Part shown: piece by piece, positions 19,893 to 28,780 of the stretch
Numbering within the stretch: position 1 is the first letter of the stretch
Layout of the letters: every line of letters starts with the position of its first letter
Source: DAIMFL01 sp964372215
Lineage (GTDB): Bacteria > Pseudomonadota > Alphaproteobacteria > Dongiales > Dongiaceae
Assembly (NCBI GenBank): GCA_964372215.1
Contig: CAYJQC010000013.1
Coordinates: forward strand, 73,373 to 137,372
Reading direction: 5' to 3'
DNA length: 64,000 nt
Notes under the pieces: generated by a model
What the model saw: the letters and a program-made list of their open reading frames with translations, nothing else
What the model was told of the DNA's origin: nothing
Database searches by the model: none
Made by a program: the position numbers and the translations under genes

Positions 19893-21083
19893 TCAGCGCT
19901 CCACCAGCCGGACCCGCCGGTTGTACCAGTTCATGAACAGCGAGATCGACAGGCTGATGGTCATGTAGACCGCCATGGTGATGACGATGACTTCGACCGC
20001 CTGTCCGGTCTGGTTGAGCACGGTCCCGGAGAACACGCTTACCAGGTCGGGATAGCCGATCACCACCGCCAGCGACGAGTTCTTGGCTAGGTTCAGGTAC
20101 TGGCTGGTCAGCGGCGGCACGATCACCCTGAGCGCCTGCGGGATGATGATCAGGCGCAGCGTCGTCGACGACTTGAGGCCGACAGCGAGCGCCGCCTCGG
20201 TCTGGCCATGGCTGACCGACTGGATGCCGGATCGCACGATTTCGGCGATGAAGGCGGCGGTGTAGAGCGAGAGGGCCAGCAGCAGGGCCATGAACTCGGG
20301 CAGGACGCGAGTGCCGCCGACGAAGTTGAAGCCCTTGAGCTCGGGATACTCCCAGCTCAGCGGGAACCCGGTGACGATCGCCGCCAGCAGCGGCAGCGCG
20401 ACGATCAGCCCGATCGCGGTCCAGATTGCGGGGAACTGCTGCCCGGTCCGCTCCTGGCGCAGCCTCGCCCAACGATGGATCGCGACCGAAGCGACGACCG
20501 CCACCACCAGGGCGATCGGGATCAGCGAAAATCCCGGCTCCGGAATCAACGACGGGACCGACAACCCGCGCTGATTGAGATAGACGGCGTCGCCCAGGAC
20601 CAGGCTCTGGCGCACGCCGGGCAGCGCCGAGATCACGCCGAAATACCAGAACACGATCTGCAGCAGCAGCGGCACGTTGCGCAGGGTCTCGACATAGACG
20701 GTCGCCAGCTTGGCGATCAGCCAGTTGCTCGACAGCCGCAGCACGCCCATGACGAACCCGATCAGGGTCGCCAGCACGATGCCGCAGGCGGAGACCAGGA
20801 GCGTGTTGAGCAATCCGACCAAGAAGGCGCGGCCATTGCTCGATGTCAGATTGTAGTCGATCAGCGTGATGCCGATGTCGAAGCCCGCGGTGTTCTCGAG
20901 GAACCCGAAGCCGGAGGCGACACCGAGCCTGGCGAGATTGGTCGCCGTATTGTGAATGATGTAGGCGAAGAAGCCGATCGTCAGGGCAAGGGCGACGACC
21001 TGAAGGATCCGGCCGCGGATCCGCACGTCGTTCCAGAAGGCGACCTGACTGGCCGACGAGTGACCCTGGGTATCAACCGCCAT
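19893..21083 (-). CDS. aapQ: General L-amino-acid ABC transporter permease AapQ
   Basis: A 396-residue inner-membrane permease. It begins with a cytoplasmic stretch and a helix (ILQVVALALTIGFFAYIIHN), then the Aap-type segment YNLTSSNGRAFLVGLLNTLLVSACG, where the transport domain starts early and is interrupted by a long insert (GDAVYLNQRGLSVPSLIPEPG). It resumes with LYTAAFIAEIVRSGIQSVSHGQ and the docking loop EAALAVGLKSSTTLRLIIIPQ. AapQ proteins are about 400 residues, so this is full length. AGAGGGA precedes the ATG at 21083. A strong hairpin separates it from the aapJ stop upstream. Confidence 0.92.
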   Translation of the reverse strand: MAVDTQGHSSASQVAFWNDVRIRGRILQVVALALTIGFFAYIIHNTATNLARLGVASGFGFLENTAGFDIGITLIDYNLTSSNGRAFLVGLLNTLLVSACGIVLATLIGFVMGVLRLSSNWLIAKLATVYVETLRNVPLLLQIVFWYFGVISALPGVRQSLVLGDAVYLNQRGLSVPSLIPEPGFSLIPIALVVAVVASVAIHRWARLRQERTGQQFPAIWTAIGLIVALPLLAAIVTGFPLSWEYPELKGFNFVGGTRVLPEFMALLLALSLYTAAFIAEIVRSGIQSVSHGQTEAALAVGLKSSTTLRLIIIPQALRVIVPPLTSQYLNLAKNSSLAVVIGYPDLVSVFSGTVLNQTGQAVEVIVITMAVYMTISLSISLFMNWYNRRVRLVER

Positions 21084-21121
21084 CGGTCCCTCTCAGCAAT
21101 GACAAAATCGGAAATAGCGAC

Positions 21122-21154
21122 GACAAGCCCCGACCCGCCGGATCGGGGCTTGTC
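21122..21154 (-). promoter_or_regulatory. aapJ-aapQ intercistronic hairpin
   Basis: Perfect 12-bp inverted repeat GACAAGCCCCGA / TCGGGGCTTGTC around a 9-base loop, 24 bases after the aapJ stop on the minus strand. The following bases (GTCGCTATTTCC) do not form a T-tract, so it is probably a transcript-stabilising or partial-attenuation stem rather than a full terminator. It fits the need for excess periplasmic binding protein over membrane subunits. Confidence 0.65.
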
Positions 21155-21177
21155 AGCCTTTCACATGCGTGCCGCGA

Positions 21178-22197
21178 TCAACGGAACGGCGGCGCGTACA
21201 GGATGCCGCCCTTGCTCCAGAGCTGGTTCAGGCCGCGGGCGAGACCCAGCGGAGTCTTGAGCCCGACATTCGCCTCGAAGCTTTCGCCGTAGTTGCCGAC
21301 CTGCTTGATGATGTTGTAGGCCCAGTCGTCGGACAGCCCCATCATCTCGCTCATCTTGTCTTCGACGCCGAGCAGCCGACGGATCTCGGGGTTGTCGGAA
21401 CCCTTCATGTCGTCGACATTGCCCTGGGTGATCCCGAACTCCTCGGCAATGATCATCGCGTTGAGGCTCCAGCGCACGATGTCGCCCCAGTTGTTGTCGC
21501 CGTGGCGCACCAGCGGGCCCAGCGGCTCCTTCGAGATGATCTCCGGCAGGATGATGTGGTCGCCGGGAACGCTCAGCACCGAACGTTCGGCAGCGAGGCC
21601 CGAGGCGTCGGTGGTGTATGCGTCGCAGCGGCCCTCGTCATAGGCTTGGCGGGCCTGCTCGTTGGTCTCGAACACCACCGACTTCAGCTCCATGCCGCTG
21701 GAGCGGAAGTAGTCGGCGAGGTTCTTTTCAGTGGTGGTGCCGGTCTGCACGCAGACCGAGGCGCCGCCGAGTTCGAGCGCACTGGCGACGCCGAGCGACT
21801 TGCGGACCATGAAGCCCTGGCCGTCATAGTAGTTCACACCGACGAAATCGAAGCCGAGATCGGTGTCGCGCGAATAGGTCCAGGTGGTGTTGCGGGCCAG
21901 CAGGTCGACCTCGCCGGACTGCAGCGCGGTGAAGCGCTCCTTGGCGTTGGTCGGAACGTAGTTGACCTTGGTGTCGTCGCCGAGGACGGCCGCGGCGACC
22001 GCCCGGCACATGTCGACGTCGAGGCCCTTCCAGTTGCCCTGGTCGTCCGGCGCGGCGAACCCGGCAAGACCGGTGGTCACGCCGCAATTCAGCTTGCCCC
22101 GGGCCTTGACGTCGTCGAGCGTCGCTGCGCTCGCCGCCGCCGCGACAGTCATGGCTGCCACGAGAGTGCCGGCGGCAAAGATGTTCAGAGATTTCAT
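21178..22197 (-). CDS. aapJ: General L-amino-acid binding protein AapJ
   Basis: A 339-residue periplasmic solute-binding protein of family 3. A Sec signal (MKSLNIFAAGTLVAAMTVA, ASAA cleavage) covers about residues 1-24. The mature part starts LDDVKARGKLNCGVTTGLAGF, includes CRAVAAAVLGD and NTTWTYSRDTDLGFDF, and has the AapJ segment QTGTTTEKNLADYF. It delivers a broad range of L-amino acids to AapQMP. The ATG at 22197 is chosen over a GTG at 22206 because GGGAAGG sits 8 bases before it. It heads the minus-strand operon; the 234-base gap to metC should hold its promoter. Confidence 0.93.
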   Translation of the reverse strand: MKSLNIFAAGTLVAAMTVAAAASAATLDDVKARGKLNCGVTTGLAGFAAPDDQGNWKGLDVDMCRAVAAAVLGDDTKVNYVPTNAKERFTALQSGEVDLLARNTTWTYSRDTDLGFDFVGVNYYDGQGFMVRKSLGVASALELGGASVCVQTGTTTEKNLADYFRSSGMELKSVVFETNEQARQAYDEGRCDAYTTDASGLAAERSVLSVPGDHIILPEIISKEPLGPLVRHGDNNWGDIVRWSLNAMIIAEEFGITQGNVDDMKGSDNPEIRRLLGVEDKMSEMMGLSDDWAYNIIKQVGNYGESFEANVGLKTPLGLARGLNQLWSKGGILYAPPFR

Positions 22198-22431
22198 TGA
22201 GGTCACCTTCCCTGCTTATTGATGGACGTTGCTCATTGAATGGCACGTCGATAATGCGGTCCCGCCAGCAGCCTCGGTGTCTAGCCGGTCTCGCCGGAGT
22301 ACCGCATGTAGCTGACCTCCACCTTTAACATGGGCCCATAGAGCCCGACAAGCGCTAGCGACCTCGGCATGCGCCCCTGTATTGTCCGCAGATCGTCCGT
22401 GCTATGCGGTCGCTTCCCGCCGGAGTCATCG

Positions 22432-23634
22432 ATGTCCGATCTCCCCTTCAAGGACGACACCCTGATCGGCCATGCCGGCAACCGGCCCTGGGCGCATCGG
22501 GGCGTCGTCAATCCACCGGTGTATCACGCCTCCACGATCCTGTTTCCCACCATGGCGGAGATGGAGGAGTCGATCCGCCACATCAACGAGCCCGGACGCG
22601 TGCATTACGGCCGCTACGGCACGCCGACAACGTTTGCCCTCGAGGAAGCGGTGGCCCGCCTGGAAGGCGGCGAGCAGGCGATTGCCCTGCCCTCCGGCCT
22701 GGCCGCGATCACCGTCGCCCTGACGGCCTTCCTCGGGTCCGGCGATCATCTGCTGATGGTCGACACCGTCTATGGGCCGGCGCGCAAGTTCTGCGCCGGC
22801 GCGCTCGCCCGCTTCGGGGTCGAGACCACCTTTTACGACCCGCTGATCGGCGCCGGGATCGCCGATCTGATTCGTCCCAACACCCGGGTGGTCTATCTGG
22901 AATCACCGGGTTCGCTCACCTTCGAGGTCCAGGACGTGCCGGCGATCGCCGCCGCGGCGCACGCCGCCGGCGCCCGGGTGATGATCGACAACACCTGGGC
23001 AACACCTCTGTATTTCAAGCCGTTCCGCCATGGCGTTGATGTTTCGATTCATGCCGCAACCAAGTACATCGTCGGCCATTCCGATGCCATGCTGGGGGTG
23101 ATCGTGACCAGCAGCGAGTTGTTCCCGACAATCAAGTCGACGGCCCATGGCTTCGGCCACGCCGCCGCCCCCGACGACTGCTATCTGGCCCTGCGCGGCT
23201 TCCGCACCCTGTCGGTGCGGCTGCAACGCCATCGGGAAACCGCGCTGACCCTGGCGCGCTGGCTGCAGGCCCGGCCCGAAGTCGAGCGGGTGTTGTACCC
23301 GGCCCTGCCGGAGGATCCCGGCAACCTGCTGTGGCGACGCGATTTCACAGGCGCCACAGGACTGTTCGGCGTGGTCCTGAAGCCGTACCCGAAGCACGCC
23401 GTCGCCGCCCTGGTGGACGGCATGACGCTGTTCGGCATGGGCTTCAGCTGGGGCGGCTATGAGAGCCTGATCCTGCCGACGCATCCGGAGACGATGCGCA
23501 GCGCGACGCGCTGGCCGGCGCAGGGCCCGACCCTGCGGATCCACGCCGGGCTCGAGGACCCCGGCGACCTGATCGCCGATCTGGAGCGCGGCTTCGAGCG
23601 GCTGAACGCCACCGCCGCGGTGCCTGCCCCATGA
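22432..23634 (+). CDS. metC: Cystathionine beta-lyase
   Basis: A 400-residue PLP enzyme of the Cys/Met metabolism family that splits cystathionine to homocysteine, pyruvate and ammonia. The PLP lysine is K211 in AATKYIVGHSD. D186 in VMIDNTWATPLYFKP contacts the pyridine nitrogen, and HYGRYGTPT holds the neighbouring-subunit contact. LESPGSLTFEV fits the MetC rather than the MetB branch. The ATG at 22432 agrees with the start of the family; a longer frame upstream has no support. It overlaps hisI by ATGA. A perfect ten-base palindrome ATGGGCCCAT lies about 100 bases upstream, significance unknown. Confidence 0.92.
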   Translation: MSDLPFKDDTLIGHAGNRPWAHRGVVNPPVYHASTILFPTMAEMEESIRHINEPGRVHYGRYGTPTTFALEEAVARLEGGEQAIALPSGLAAITVALTAFLGSGDHLLMVDTVYGPARKFCAGALARFGVETTFYDPLIGAGIADLIRPNTRVVYLESPGSLTFEVQDVPAIAAAAHAAGARVMIDNTWATPLYFKPFRHGVDVSIHAATKYIVGHSDAMLGVIVTSSELFPTIKSTAHGFGHAAAPDDCYLALRGFRTLSVRLQRHRETALTLARWLQARPEVERVLYPALPEDPGNLLWRRDFTGATGLFGVVLKPYPKHAVAALVDGMTLFGMGFSWGGYESLILPTHPETMRSATRWPAQGPTLRIHAGLEDPGDLIADLERGFERLNATAAVPAP

Positions 23635-24041
23635 GCCCGCCCCCCGCCTCCACTGCCACCGACCCGCTGCTCGACAGCATCGCCTTCGACCGCGACGGGC
23701 TGGTGCCGGCGATCGCCCAGCAGCACGACAGCGGCGAGGTGCTGATGATGGCCTGGATGAGCCGCGCGGCGCTGGCCGAGACCCTGGCCACCGGCCGGGT
23801 CTGCTACTGGTCGCGCTCGCGGCGCGCCCTGTGGCGCAAGGGCGAGAGCTCGGGCCAGGTGCAGCATCTGGTCGAGCTGCTGGTCGACTGCGACGGCGAC
23901 ACCCTGCTGCTGCGCGTCGACCAGACCGGCGTCGCCTGCCATACCGGCCGCCGTTCCTGCTTCTTCCGCGCCGTCCGTGACGGGCGCCTCGAGACCATCG
24001 CCGAGGTGATCGTGCCGCCGGATCGACTCTACCTCGCCTGA
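23631..24041 (+). CDS. hisI: Phosphoribosyl-AMP cyclohydrolase
   Basis: A 136-residue stand-alone HisI, which opens the adenine ring of phosphoribosyl-AMP in histidine biosynthesis. Conserved blocks are VLMMAWMSRAALAETLATG, YWSRSRRALWRKGESSG, DCDGDTLLLRVDQTGVACH and TGRRSCFFR. The aspartates of DCDGD and the cysteines of ACH and RSC are the family's metal ligands. The length matches single-domain HisI without HisE. Its ATG overlaps the metC stop, so a histidine gene is translationally coupled to a methionine gene; no other his gene is in the window. Confidence 0.95.
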   Translation: MSPPPASTATDPLLDSIAFDRDGLVPAIAQQHDSGEVLMMAWMSRAALAETLATGRVCYWSRSRRALWRKGESSGQVQHLVELLVDCDGDTLLLRVDQTGVACHTGRRSCFFRAVRDGRLETIAEVIVPPDRLYLA

Positions 24042-24051
24042 CCGGCCGGCC

Positions 24052-24426
24052 ATGGCCAAGCCTTCAGCCCGCCCGGCCCAGCGTCCGCGCCTGCGCATCC
24101 TGCTCGGGGCCGCCATTGCCATCGGCCCCGGCAAGGCCGACCTGCTCGACGCGATCGACCGTTGTGGCTCGATCTCCGGCGCCGCCCGCGCGCTCGGCAT
24201 GTCCTATCGCCGCGCCTGGCAGCTCACCAACGTGATGAACCACGCGTTCCGCGAACAGGTCGTCGCGGCCGGTTCCGGCGGGGCACGGGGCGGCGGCGCC
24301 AGGCTGACGCCGTTCGGCCGCGAGGTCCTGGACCGCTATCGCGCCATGGAGGCGAAGGCGGCCAGAAGCGTCGCCGCGGACATGCGGCGGTTCCAGCGGT
24401 TGCTGGCCGATGATCCCGCGAACTGA
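24052..24426 (+). CDS. modE: ModE-type winged-helix regulator lacking the molybdate-binding domain
   Basis: A 124-residue DNA-binding protein with the ModE N-terminal winged helix: LLDAIDRCGSISGAARALGM and SYRRAWQLTNVMNHAF, with the wing near RLTPFGREVLDRY. E. coli ModE has about 262 residues with two C-terminal Mop domains that bind molybdate; this protein ends after the DNA-binding domain and a short helix. It therefore cannot sense molybdate in the E. coli manner. A Mo-box lies between it and modA, so it presumably regulates modABC. Short ModE forms are known, but how they sense metal is unclear. It starts 10 bases after hisI. Confidence 0.85.
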   Translation: MAKPSARPAQRPRLRILLGAAIAIGPGKADLLDAIDRCGSISGAARALGMSYRRAWQLTNVMNHAFREQVVAAGSGGARGGGARLTPFGREVLDRYRAMEAKAARSVAADMRRFQRLLADDPAN

Positions 24427-24465
24427 CCGGGCGGAGCCCGCCGCCAGCAGCCGACTTGCGTCGGT

Positions 24466-24489
24466 CGTTATGTTTGATCGAATATAGCG
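24466..24489 (+). promoter_or_regulatory. Mo-box (ModE operator) upstream of modA
   Basis: CGTTATGT-N8-ATATAGCG forms an imperfect dyad (6 of 8 positions) with the same 8-8-8 spacing as the E. coli modA operator CGTTATAT-N8-ACATAACG. It ends 22 bases before the modA ATG. TATAGC inside the right arm resembles a -10 box, so a bound ModE would block RNA polymerase and repress modABC when molybdate is ample. Confidence 0.7.
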
Positions 24490-24511
24490 CGAACTATCGG
24501 GAGTCGCACCC

Positions 24512-25324
24512 ATGGGCCATCTCTGCCTTCGATGCCGCCGCACTGCGCTGCGGCTGCTAGCCGCCGCGGCCATCGCCGGGTTCGCGGCCTTGCCGGCACG
24601 CGCCGCCGAGGACGCCCCGCCGGTGATCGCCGCCGCCGCCGATCTGAAGTTCGCCCTGGAGGAGATTGCCGCCCAGTTCGGCGAGCGGACGGGGCTTGCG
24701 GTTTCGCTGACCTTCGGCTCGTCGGGGAACTTCACGAGCCAGATCGAGCAGGGCGCGCCGTTCCAGATGTTCCTGTCGGCGGACGAGAGCTATATCGAGC
24801 GCCTGGCGGCCCATGGCTTGACCCGCGACCAGGGCACGCTTTACGCCCTCGGCCGCGTCGTCCTGTTCGCGCCGCACGGTTCTCCGCTGGTCGTCGATGC
24901 CGGTCTCGACGGCCTGCGCGCGGCCCTGGCCGCGGGCCGTGTCAGCCGCTTCGCCATCGCCAATCCAGAGCACGCGCCTTACGGGCGCGCCGCCGAACAG
25001 CTGTTGCGCAGCCAGGGCCTGTGGGACGCGCTGAAGCCGATGCTGGTGCTGGGCGAGAACGCGGCCCAGGCGGCGCAGTTCGCCGGCTCCGGCAATGCCG
25101 AGGGCGGCATCATTCCTTATGCGCTGGCGCTTGCCCCCGCGGTGACGCGGCTCGGCAGCTATGCGCTGCTGCCGTCGGAATGGCACGCGCCGCTGCGCCA
25201 GCGCATGGTGCTGCTGCGCGGCGCGGGCGCCACCGCGTCCGCCTTCTACGAGTTCCTGCAACAGCCGGCGGCGCGCAGCATCCTCGAGAGATACGGCTTC
25301 CTGCTGCCGGGCGAGACGAGCTGA
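24512..25324 (+). CDS. modA: Molybdate ABC transporter substrate-binding protein
   Basis: A 270-residue periplasmic molybdate-binding protein. A signal peptide covers about residues 1-31 (hydrophobic LLAAAAIAGFAALPARAA). The mature protein shows the ModA hallmarks AAAADLKFALEEIA, FGSSGNFTSQIEQGAPFQMFLSAD in parts, RFAIANPEHAPYGRAAEQLL and the oxyanion-binding GSGNAEGGIIPYALAL. Serine and backbone groups of these loops hold the tetrahedral oxyanion. It begins 22 bases after the Mo-box and sits five bases upstream of modB. Confidence 0.92.
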   Translation: MGHLCLRCRRTALRLLAAAAIAGFAALPARAAEDAPPVIAAAADLKFALEEIAAQFGERTGLAVSLTFGSSGNFTSQIEQGAPFQMFLSADESYIERLAAHGLTRDQGTLYALGRVVLFAPHGSPLVVDAGLDGLRAALAAGRVSRFAIANPEHAPYGRAAEQLLRSQGLWDALKPMLVLGENAAQAAQFAGSGNAEGGIIPYALALAPAVTRLGSYALLPSEWHAPLRQRMVLLRGAGATASAFYEFLQQPAARSILERYGFLLPGETS

Positions 25325-25328
25325 GGCG

Positions 25329-25997
25329 ATGGACTGGACCGCGCTGCGCCTCTCGGTCGAACTCGGCATCCTTACCGTTCTGCTGCTGCTGCCGGTCGGC
25401 ATTCTGGCGGGGCGCTGGCTGGCGACCTGGCATTCCCGCGCCCGCAGCCTGATCGAAGCGCTGCTGGCGCTGCCGCTGGTCCTGCCGCCGACCGTATTCG
25501 GCTATTACCTGCTGGTCACCCTCGGCAGCGGCTCGGCGATCGGCCAGGCGTATCAGCAGGTGTTCGGCCGTCCGCTGGTGTTCACCTTCGAAGGTCTGCT
25601 GCTGGCCTCGGCGGTCGTGAACATCCCGTTCGCCATCCAGCCGATGCAGCGCGCCTTCGAAGCGATCCCGCCGATGGTCCGCGAGGCGGCGGCCTGCGCG
25701 GGGATGCCGCCCTGGAAGGTGCTGCTGCGGATCGACCTGCCGCTCGCCTGGCCGGGCATCCTGTCCGCGATGGTCCTGACTTTCGCCCACACGCTGGGCG
25801 AGTTCGGCGTCGTCCTCATGGTGGGTGGCAGCATCCCCGGCCAGACCCGGACCATTTCGATCGCCATCTACGACCGGGTCCAGGCCTTCGACAATGCCGC
25901 GGCCGGCGCCATGGCCGCAACCCTGCTGGCCCTGTCGGTCCTGGCCCTCGGCGTCACCTATCGGCTCGGCGGCGGCCCGGGACGGACCCATGGCTGA
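25329..25997 (+). CDS. modB: Molybdate ABC transporter permease
   Basis: A 222-residue inner-membrane permease with about five helices. It includes LSVELGILTVLLLLPVGILA, the family segment ALPLVLPPTVFGYYLLV and the docking loop REAAACAGMPPWKVLLRIDLP. TLGEFGVVLMVGGSIPGQTR is a ModB/CysT hallmark. It forms the homodimeric channel for molybdate. Its ATG lies five bases after modA and its end overlaps modC by eight bases, so the three subunits are co-translated. Confidence 0.93.
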   Translation: MDWTALRLSVELGILTVLLLLPVGILAGRWLATWHSRARSLIEALLALPLVLPPTVFGYYLLVTLGSGSAIGQAYQQVFGRPLVFTFEGLLLASAVVNIPFAIQPMQRAFEAIPPMVREAAACAGMPPWKVLLRIDLPLAWPGILSAMVLTFAHTLGEFGVVLMVGGSIPGQTRTISIAIYDRVQAFDNAAAGAMAATLLALSVLALGVTYRLGGGPGRTHG

Positions 25998-27114
25998 TGC
26001 CGGGCGGCTGTCGGCGACGCTGGCCCAGCGCCAGCCGATCCCGCTCGACGCGGCCTTCGATTGCGGCGCCGGCGAGGTCGTCGCGCTGGTCGGTCCGTCG
26101 GGCAGCGGCAAGTCGACCGTGCTGCGCTGCATCGCCGGGCTCCATCACCCGGCGGCGGGACGGATCTCCTGCGACGGCGAGATCTGGTACGACCGCCAGG
26201 AGCGGGTGAACTGGCCGACCCATCGGCGCCGGGTCGGTTTCGTGTTCCAGGATTACGCCCTGTTCCCGCATATGTCGGCGCTCGGCAACGTCGGGGCGGC
26301 GCTGGCCCATCTGCCGCAGGATCGCCGCGCCGGCCGGGCCCGCGATCTGCTGGCCCGCGTCAATCTTGCCGGGCTCGAGCATCGCCGGCCGGCGACGCTG
26401 TCCGGAGGCCAGCGGCAACGGGTGGCGGTGGCCCGCGCCCTGGCCCGCGATCCCAAGGTGCTGCTGCTGGATGAGCCGTTCTCCGCGGTCGACCGGGTCA
26501 CCCGGTTGAAGCTCTACCGCGAGCTCGCCGAACTCCGCCAGGGCTTGAAGATTCCGATGGTCCTGGTGACGCACGATCTCGAAGAGGCCGCCTTGCTGGC
26601 CGACCGCATCTGCATCCTGCATCGCGGCAAGACCCTGCAGGCCGGGCCTCCGGCGGAGGTGATGCACCGGCCGTCCTCGGTCGCGGTCGCGCGGCTGGTC
26701 GACCAGCGCAACCTGTTCGCGGGACGCCTGGTCGAGCACCGCCCCGAGCAGGGCCACAGCATGATCGAATGGGGCGGGCGTCTCATCGAGGCCCGCCACC
26801 AGCCGGCATTCCAGCCCGGAGATCCCGTCGCCTGGGTCGCGCCATCGGGATTCATCGTCCTGCACCGGCGCGACCGGCCATCCCGCGGCGAACACGAGAA
26901 CCCGGTGGCCGGACTGGTCGAGGGTCTGGTCACCATCGGCGAGACCGCCATGCTCACCTTGCGGCTCGACGACGATGCGCGCCACCCCCTGCACCTGTCG
27001 GTGCCGGCGCATGTCGCCAAGCGCAACGGCCTGGATACGGGGGTCCGTGCCACGGTGTCGCTGCTGGCCGAGGGCATCCACCTGATGCCGCCGACCGACG
27101 GCGACGAGGCGTGA
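25990..27114 (+). CDS. modC: Molybdate ABC transporter ATPase
   Basis: A 374-residue cytoplasmic ATPase. Walker A is GPSGSGKST, the signature is LSGGQRQRV, Walker B is KVLLLDEPFSAVD and the switch histidine is in VLVTHDLEEA. After the ABC domain (about 1-235) comes a long C-terminal part with a Mop/TOBE-like fold (HPLHLSVPAHVAKRNGLDTG). In some ModC proteins this region binds molybdate and inhibits transport. It overlaps modB and ends 10 bases before the convergent tadG-like gene; I see no terminator between them. Confidence 0.92.
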   Translation: MADAGRLSATLAQRQPIPLDAAFDCGAGEVVALVGPSGSGKSTVLRCIAGLHHPAAGRISCDGEIWYDRQERVNWPTHRRRVGFVFQDYALFPHMSALGNVGAALAHLPQDRRAGRARDLLARVNLAGLEHRRPATLSGGQRQRVAVARALARDPKVLLLDEPFSAVDRVTRLKLYRELAELRQGLKIPMVLVTHDLEEAALLADRICILHRGKTLQAGPPAEVMHRPSSVAVARLVDQRNLFAGRLVEHRPEQGHSMIEWGGRLIEARHQPAFQPGDPVAWVAPSGFIVLHRRDRPSRGEHENPVAGLVEGLVTIGETAMLTLRLDDDARHPLHLSVPAHVAKRNGLDTGVRATVSLLAEGIHLMPPTDGDEA

Positions 27115-27124
27115 GACGAATCGC

Positions 27125-28780
27125 CTACTTGGACAGCCGCAGCTGCGACAGGTTGGAGGCGATCTGCTGGAACGCGGCCTGCAGCTCCGCCGTGGTCGGC
27201 GCGTTGTAGTAGTACGGCGCGTTCGGCTCGGTGGCGACCGCCTGCAGCAACGCGGTCAGCGTCGGGCTGTTGTTGTCGAACTGGATGACGTAGAGCTTGA
27301 TGCCCTGGGCCTTGATGTTGGCGGCCAGCCGCTTCAGCCGGTTGTTCAGGTTGTTGCGGGTGTTGGCGGCGTCCGGCGGCGCCGGCAGGTAGCCATGGGC
27401 CGCATTGGTGGTGGTGCCGGCGCCGGTGCCCGAGCCGAAGCGGCCCTTGTAGGCGTCGCCGTTGCCGCCGACGATCTCGCCGTCGGTCAGCAGCACGATG
27501 GCGCGCTGGCGCGGAAACGGCACCGCCTCCACCGCCTCGGTGAACGGCACGCCGGGCATCAGCACTTCCCAGGCCCAGGCCAGGCCCTGGGGGATGTTGG
27601 TATTGCCGCCCGGACTCAGGCTCTGGATGGCATCGATGATCGGTTGCTTGGCATTCTGCAGCGGCAGCAGGCCGATCGCGGGACAGGCGGTGCACTCGTT
27701 GCTCGAGGCGTTGTTGATGGTCGGCGCCGAGGTGTTCCACCAGGCCGGCTTGTCCGGCACCGCGACCGGGTGGTTCGGATCGGCCAGGTTGTCGTTCCAG
27801 TAGGCGCCGTAGCAGTTGCGGTTGTTGTGATACCAGGATGAACCCGACGGCTCGCCGTCGCTGCCCGTGTTCCAGGTTCCGCTGCGCGGCTCGCCCTCGA
27901 GGGTGGGGATCGGCTCCCAGGCCAGCCACTCGGCGCCGCCGACGGTGACCGGCCCGAGCGACATGTCGGCGTCGTTGGTGTTGCTGCCGTCGCCGGTATA
28001 GCGCGCGTAGACGCAGCCCGGCCAGTTCGAGACCGGCGGCGAGAGCAGCGGCACCGGCGAGTTGTTGGCGTAGTAGATCGTGGTCTGCGCCGCACCGGTC
28101 ACCGGATTGATGAACTGGGGCACGGTCGTGGAGGTGGTCGAGGCGCTGTCGAAGGCCTGGCCGATCACCGTGACGTTGGCCTTGGCGTTCCAGTTGACGA
28201 TGCCGATGTTCAGCAGGTTGTAGGTGGTGCCCGCGACGGTGATGGTCGGCGACACCGCATTGTCCCCGAACAGGATATCGACCAGGTCCTCGGCGGCGTC
28301 CTGGGCGTCCTCGATCTTGCTCATCGGCGAGCCCATCGAGCCCGACGTGTCGACGCTCAGCACCAGGTCGAGCTGGTCGACCTGGCGGCTGACCTCGGTC
28401 TCGGCCGCGACCGTCATCGTCTCGAAGCCGAGCACGCGCATGAAGGTGGTCTCGATGGTGGCGCTCGCGCTCACCCCGAGCTTGGTCTTGTCGGGATTGT
28501 CGGTGATCACCAGCGGCGTGATGGTCGCGCCCATCAGGCCCGGCGGAAAGTTCGCGTCGAAGAACATCTGGATGTCGTCGTCGCGCTCGGCCGAAAAGAT
28601 GTTCTTGCCACCGGCCAACGCGGCGGCGTCGAGCGCCTGGGACAGCCTTGCCTTGAGCATGTAGCCGCGCGCCGTGTCGGTGGCGAGGCCGAGCGCGGCG
28701 ACCAGCGGGATCACCGCGGCGGCGACCAGGACCGCGACCGCGCCCTCGTCGTCGCGGGAAAACGCGCGCAGCCGCGCCAT
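27125..28780 (-). CDS. tadG: TadG-like pilus assembly protein with von Willebrand A domain
   Basis: A 551-residue surface-assembly protein. An N-terminal RDDEGAVAVLVAAAVIPLV marks the Flp/TadE-type membrane helix. It is followed by TDTARGYMLKARLSQALDAAALAGG, the classic TadG start. A von Willebrand A domain begins near DLVLSVDTSGSMGSP with the MIDAS D-x-S-x-S, and continues to the C-terminus with VLLTDGEIVGGN and LYVIQFDNNSP. A large insert rich in Asn, Pro and Trp lies inside the domain. ATG 28780 is preferred because homologues begin near the membrane helix, although the frame is open for 54 more codons and no strong Shine-Dalgarno is seen. It faces away from cpaABCDEF. Confidence 0.82.
   Translation of the reverse strand: MARLRAFSRDDEGAVAVLVAAAVIPLVAALGLATDTARGYMLKARLSQALDAAALAGGKNIFSAERDDDIQMFFDANFPPGLMGATITPLVITDNPDKTKLGVSASATIETTFMRVLGFETMTVAAETEVSRQVDQLDLVLSVDTSGSMGSPMSKIEDAQDAAEDLVDILFGDNAVSPTITVAGTTYNLLNIGIVNWNAKANVTVIGQAFDSASTTSTTVPQFINPVTGAAQTTIYYANNSPVPLLSPPVSNWPGCVYARYTGDGSNTNDADMSLGPVTVGGAEWLAWEPIPTLEGEPRSGTWNTGSDGEPSGSSWYHNNRNCYGAYWNDNLADPNHPVAVPDKPAWWNTSAPTINNASSNECTACPAIGLLPLQNAKQPIIDAIQSLSPGGNTNIPQGLAWAWEVLMPGVPFTEAVEAVPFPRQRAIVLLTDGEIVGGNGDAYKGRFGSGTGAGTTTNAAHGYLPAPPDAANTRNNLNNRLKRLAANIKAQGIKLYVIQFDNNSPTLTALLQAVATEPNAPYYYNAPTTAELQAAFQQIASNLSQLRLSK

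Noticed and set aside
22200..22431. A possible SAM riboswitch upstream of metC
   Set aside because: I looked for SAM-I and SAM-II type conserved blocks in the leader and found none; only a ten-base palindrome is present.
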